A DNA stretch of 64,000 nt from positions 4,092,001 to 4,156,000 of the forward strand of contig NZ_AP022599.1 of assembly GCF_010725725.1 (NCBI RefSeq). The letters run 5' to 3'. Source of the stretch: Mycolicibacterium pulveris (GTDB lineage: Bacteria; Actinomycetota; Actinomycetes; Mycobacteriales; Mycobacteriaceae). The position numbers were made by a program, and so were the translations under genes. Position 1 is the stretch's first letter, and each line of letters begins with the position of its first letter. Positions 61,339-64,000 of this stretch are shown piece by piece. Below the pieces are notes generated by a model. The model worked only from the letters and a program-made list of their open reading frames with translations. It was not told the origin of the DNA and made no database searches.

Positions 61339-61653
61339 GTGCGACGCCGGCTGCGGTGGGTGATGAAACTCGCGGTGGATATTCGCTCGGCGACGGGTAG
61401 TTTGGTTGCGGACTGCTCCCGAAGCGGTAACGGCGGCGACACGCCAGGGACACGGTCCGCGTTCCACACAGTTATCTGGGTAGACAGACGATATGTTGGC
61501 GCGACAGGCAAATACCAAAGGCGCGATTCGGCTTTATCAGTCGCCCCGTACGGGAACAAACGGGTAGCGTCGGGTTCATTCCCCCTGGGAAGCCCGACGG
61601 ACCACATAGAGAAGATTCAGTACCGACTGCGAGGAAAGTAGGACCCCACCACC
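61339..61653. other. 315-bp gap upstream of clpX
   Basis: No gene was found here. The stretch should hold the clpX promoter and 5' UTR. An AGGAAAG-GTAGGA purine block about 14-20 bases before the ATG is the likely ribosome site. No unambiguous operator or riboswitch was seen. Confidence 0.4.
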
Positions 61654-62934
61654 ATGGCGCGCATTGGAGACGGCGGTGACCTGCTGAAGTGCTCGTTCTG
61701 TGGCAAGAGTCAAAAGCAGGTTAAGAAACTCATTGCGGGCCCAGGGGTCTACATCTGCGACGAGTGCATCGACCTGTGCAACGAGATCATCGAGGAGGAA
61801 CTCGCCGACGCTGACGACGTCAAGCTCGACGAGTTGCCCAAACCGGCCGAGATCCGGGACTTCCTGGAGGGCTACGTCATCGGCCAGGACAACGCCAAGC
61901 GCACGCTGGCGGTCGCGGTCTACAACCACTACAAGCGCATCCAGGCCAGCGAGAAGGGCCGCGATTCGCGCTCCGAGCCCGTCGAGTTGGCCAAGTCCAA
62001 CATCCTGATGCTCGGCCCCACCGGCTGCGGCAAGACCTATCTCGCGCAGACGCTGGCCAAGATGCTCAACGTGCCGTTCGCGATCGCCGACGCCACCGCG
62101 CTCACCGAGGCCGGCTACGTCGGTGAGGACGTCGAGAACATTCTGCTCAAGCTGATCCAGGCCGCCGACTACGACGTCAAACGCGCCGAGACCGGCATCA
62201 TCTACATCGACGAGGTCGACAAGATCGCCCGCAAGAGCGAGAACCCGTCGATCACCCGCGACGTCTCAGGCGAGGGTGTGCAGCAGGCGCTGCTGAAGAT
62301 CCTGGAAGGCACGCAGGCGTCGGTGCCCCCGCAGGGCGGCCGCAAGCATCCGCATCAGGAGTTCATCCAGATCGACACCACCAACGTGCTGTTCATCGTC
62401 GCGGGCGCGTTCGCCGGGCTGGAGAAGATCGTCTCCGACCGCATCGGTAAGCGCGGGTTGGGCTTCGGCGCCGAGGTGCACTCCAAGGCCGAGATCGACA
62501 CCCAGGACCACTTCGCCGAAGTGATGCCCGAGGACCTGATCAAGTTCGGGCTGATCCCGGAGTTCATCGGCCGGCTCCCGGTCGTGGCGTCGGTGACCAA
62601 CCTCGACAAGAACTCGCTGGTGCAGATTCTGTCCAAGCCCAAGAACGCGTTGGTCAAGCAGTACACCCGGCTGTTCGAGATGGACGGCGTCGAGCTGGAG
62701 TTCACCGACGACGCGCTCGAGGCCATCGCCGATCAGGCCATCCACCGCGGCACCGGTGCCCGCGGCCTGCGCGCCATCATGGAGGAAGTCCTGCTGCCGG
62801 TGATGTATGACATCCCCAGCCGGGACGACGTCGCCAAGGTCGTCGTCACCAAGGAGACCGTGCAGGACAACGTGCTGCCGACGATCGTGCCGCGCAAACC
62901 GTCTCGCACCGAACGCCGCGACAAGAGCGCCTAG
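61654..62934 (+). CDS. clpX: ATP-dependent Clp protease ATPase subunit ClpX
   Basis: This 426-residue AAA+ unfoldase has an N-terminal C4 zinc-binding domain (CSFCGKS ... CDECIDLC), Walker A GPTGCGKT near 120, Walker [10 protein letters not shown], pore loop GYVG, and the ClpP-docking IGF-like loop region. It feeds tagged or folded substrates to ClpP1P2. It is separated from clpP2 by a secreted-protein gene, unlike in many bacteria. Confidence 0.96.
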   Translation: MARIGDGGDLLKCSFCGKSQKQVKKLIAGPGVYICDECIDLCNEIIEEELADADDVKLDELPKPAEIRDFLEGYVIGQDNAKRTLAVAVYNHYKRIQASEKGRDSRSEPVELAKSNILMLGPTGCGKTYLAQTLAKMLNVPFAIADATALTEAGYVGEDVENILLKLIQAADYDVKRAETGIIYIDEVDKIARKSENPSITRDVSGEGVQQALLKILEGTQASVPPQGGRKHPHQEFIQIDTTNVLFIVAGAFAGLEKIVSDRIGKRGLGFGAEVHSKAEIDTQDHFAEVMPEDLIKFGLIPEFIGRLPVVASVTNLDKNSLVQILSKPKNALVKQYTRLFEMDGVELEFTDDALEAIADQAIHRGTGARGLRAIMEEVLLPVMYDIPSRDDVAKVVVTKETVQDNVLPTIVPRKPSRTERRDKSA

Positions 62935-62947
62935 CCGGCCGAATGCG

Positions 62948-63784
62948 TCAGCGCACCACCCGGTCCGGCCGGGTGTAGACGTTCATCGAATCACCGCGTA
63001 AAAACGCCACCAGCGTGAGACCGGATTGGCTGGCCAGGTCGACGGCCAGCGATGACGGCGCCGACACCGCGGCCAGCACTGGGACGCCGGCCATCACCGC
63101 CTTCTGCGTCAGTTCGAACGACGCGCGTCCGCTGACCAGCAGCACCGTGCCGCCCAACGGGATCCGGTCGTGCTCCAGCGCCCATCCGATCACCTTGTCG
63201 ACGGCGTTGTGCCTGCCGATGTCCTCACGGACCGCCAGCGGGGCGCCGGTGGTGTCGAACAGCGCGGCACCGTGTAGGCCGCCGGTGCTGGCGAAGACCT
63301 TCTGCGCGTCACGCAGCAGCGCAGGCAGGCGCGTCAGCGTCTTCGCGGCCACGGTCGACGGATCGTCGCCGGGGCAGTGGCGGCTGCTCAGCCGCACGGC
63401 CTCCAGGGAGGCCTTGCCGCACACGCCGCACGACGAGGTGGTGTAGAAGTTGCGGGTCACGTCGACGTCGGGCATCGCGACGCCTGCGGCCAACGTGACG
63501 TCGAGCACGTTGTAGGTGTTGGCCACCACCCCCGACTCGTCGGTCGTGGTGCCCTTGCAGTACCGCACGGTCAGCACATCCTCGCGGCGCCCGATCACCC
63601 CTTCGGTGAGCAGAAACCCTTGCGCCAGTTCGATATCCGATCCGGGTGTGCGCATGGTGACGGTGATGGGCCTGCCATTGACCCGGACTTCCAGCGGCTC
63701 CTCGACCACCAGCGTGTCCGGCCGGGCCACGGTGTCTGCCGCGGTGACATGCTGTACCCGGCGCCGGGCGGTGACCCGTCCCAT
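62948..63784 (-). CDS. fdhD: Formate dehydrogenase accessory sulfurtransferase FdhD
   Basis: This 278-residue FdhD protein has the paired cysteine loop [12 protein letters not shown] (sulfur transfer to the Mo cofactor) and the motifs [25 protein letters not shown] and [13 protein letters not shown]. It supplies sulfur for molybdenum-dependent formate dehydrogenase maturation. The ATG at 63784 gives the usual N-terminus; an upstream start at 63898 adds 38 low-likelihood residues. The position next to clpX differs from M. tuberculosis, where fdhD is elsewhere. Confidence 0.88.
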   Translation of the reverse strand: MGRVTARRRVQHVTAADTVARPDTLVVEEPLEVRVNGRPITVTMRTPGSDIELAQGFLLTEGVIGRREDVLTVRYCKGTTTDESGVVANTYNVLDVTLAAGVAMPDVDVTRNFYTTSSCGVCGKASLEAVRLSSRHCPGDDPSTVAAKTLTRLPALLRDAQKVFASTGGLHGAALFDTTGAPLAVREDIGRHNAVDKVIGWALEHDRIPLGGTVLLVSGRASFELTQKAVMAGVPVLAAVSAPSSLAVDLASQSGLTLVAFLRGDSMNVYTRPDRVVR

Positions 63785-63905
63785 CACGCGCCCCCCGGGC
63801 GGACCAGGTCGGCGCGTCGGCTGCTCGGGGGCATGGGCCCAGCCTAGGACGAAGGCCACGCGCGTCGAACTCGCCGCCGACGCCATCAGACGGCACAATG
63901 GTCGC

Positions 63906-64000
63906 GTGGATTCTGAAACCGCAACGAAAGCACGTGCGCGCGTGTGGCGTGATCCGCTTTCGGCCGGCTTCCGCGCGCACCAGAACCTGCTGCTACTCCG
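63906..64000 (+). CDS. Possible 5' end of a divergent gene, truncated by window edge
   Basis: A GTG at 63906 opens a frame that stays open to the window edge ([22 protein letters not shown]...) and diverges from fdhD. No clear ribosome site is seen, and a second frame from ATG at 63898 is also open, so the call is weak. It is not recognisable from 31 codons. Confidence 0.3.
   Translation, partial: MDSETATKARARVWRDPLSAGFRAHQNLLLL

Overview
This window is chromosomal DNA of a high-GC actinobacterium, almost certainly a fast-growing mycobacterium (Mycolicibacterium-like). From about 9.7 kb to the right edge, gene content and order match the M. tuberculosis Rv2511-Rv2457c segment (orn, HerA-like ATPase, bkaR, accD1-accA1-fadE19-citE-bkdABC, acyltransferase operon, ssb paralogue, ettA, NAD-gdh, aglA, glbO, pepN, rpiB, nei2, tig, clpP1P2, clpX), as judged from protein features and recalled synteny. 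No database search was run.

Bases 1-9.67 kb form an accessory island that abuts the 3' end of tRNA-His. It holds a tyrosine integrase cut by the window edge, an excisionase-type HTH protein, a RepA/RecA-like ATPase, a serine recombinase preceded by a dense cluster of GTCTCA hexamers, a compact HNH / MazG-like / GIY-YIG group, and a 1018-residue SIR2 + STAND-like protein behind a small unknown gene. The right half of the island looks like defence cargo. Base composition and codon use, especially in the SIR2 gene, are visibly less GC-rich than in the flank.

The core region starts with orn, a HerA-like ATPase, an SDR, a UMF1-type MFS protein, a proline-rich MmpS-like protein and an S9 peptidase. 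The TetR repressor bkaR follows, divergent from an eight-gene, translationally coupled operon for leucine/branched-chain keto-acid breakdown, with a 41-bp palindromic operator between them. Next come an enoyl-CoA hydratase, two exported proteins, tRNA-Arg, and a lipid-assembly operon (WS/DGAT, HAD-PlsC fusion, PlsB2), then a CopD-CtaG membrane protein, ssb, ettA and the large NAD-glutamate dehydrogenase. The last 17 kb hold glucosidase and truncated haemoglobin, two putative respiratory accessory proteins, pepN, a redox protein with a SigH-type promoter, rpiB, nei2, three tRNA-linked features, and the tig / clpP1P2 / clpX proteostasis cluster, ending in fdhD.

The most unusual structure outside the island is a repeated architecture. 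Two small nuclease-like genes (a DUF559/AbiEi-like protein near 38.3 kb and a 121-residue HNH protein near 51.2 kb) each sit tightly between inverted copies of a roughly 60-bp palindromic element, giving about 1.0-kb and 0.49-kb cassettes with 17- and 21-bp terminal inverted repeats. Similar solo palindromes occur in other gaps (12.07, 55.45 and 56.82 kb). This resembles REP/RAYT organisation, but with nucleases instead of a transposase, and may be an undescribed class of mobile cassette.
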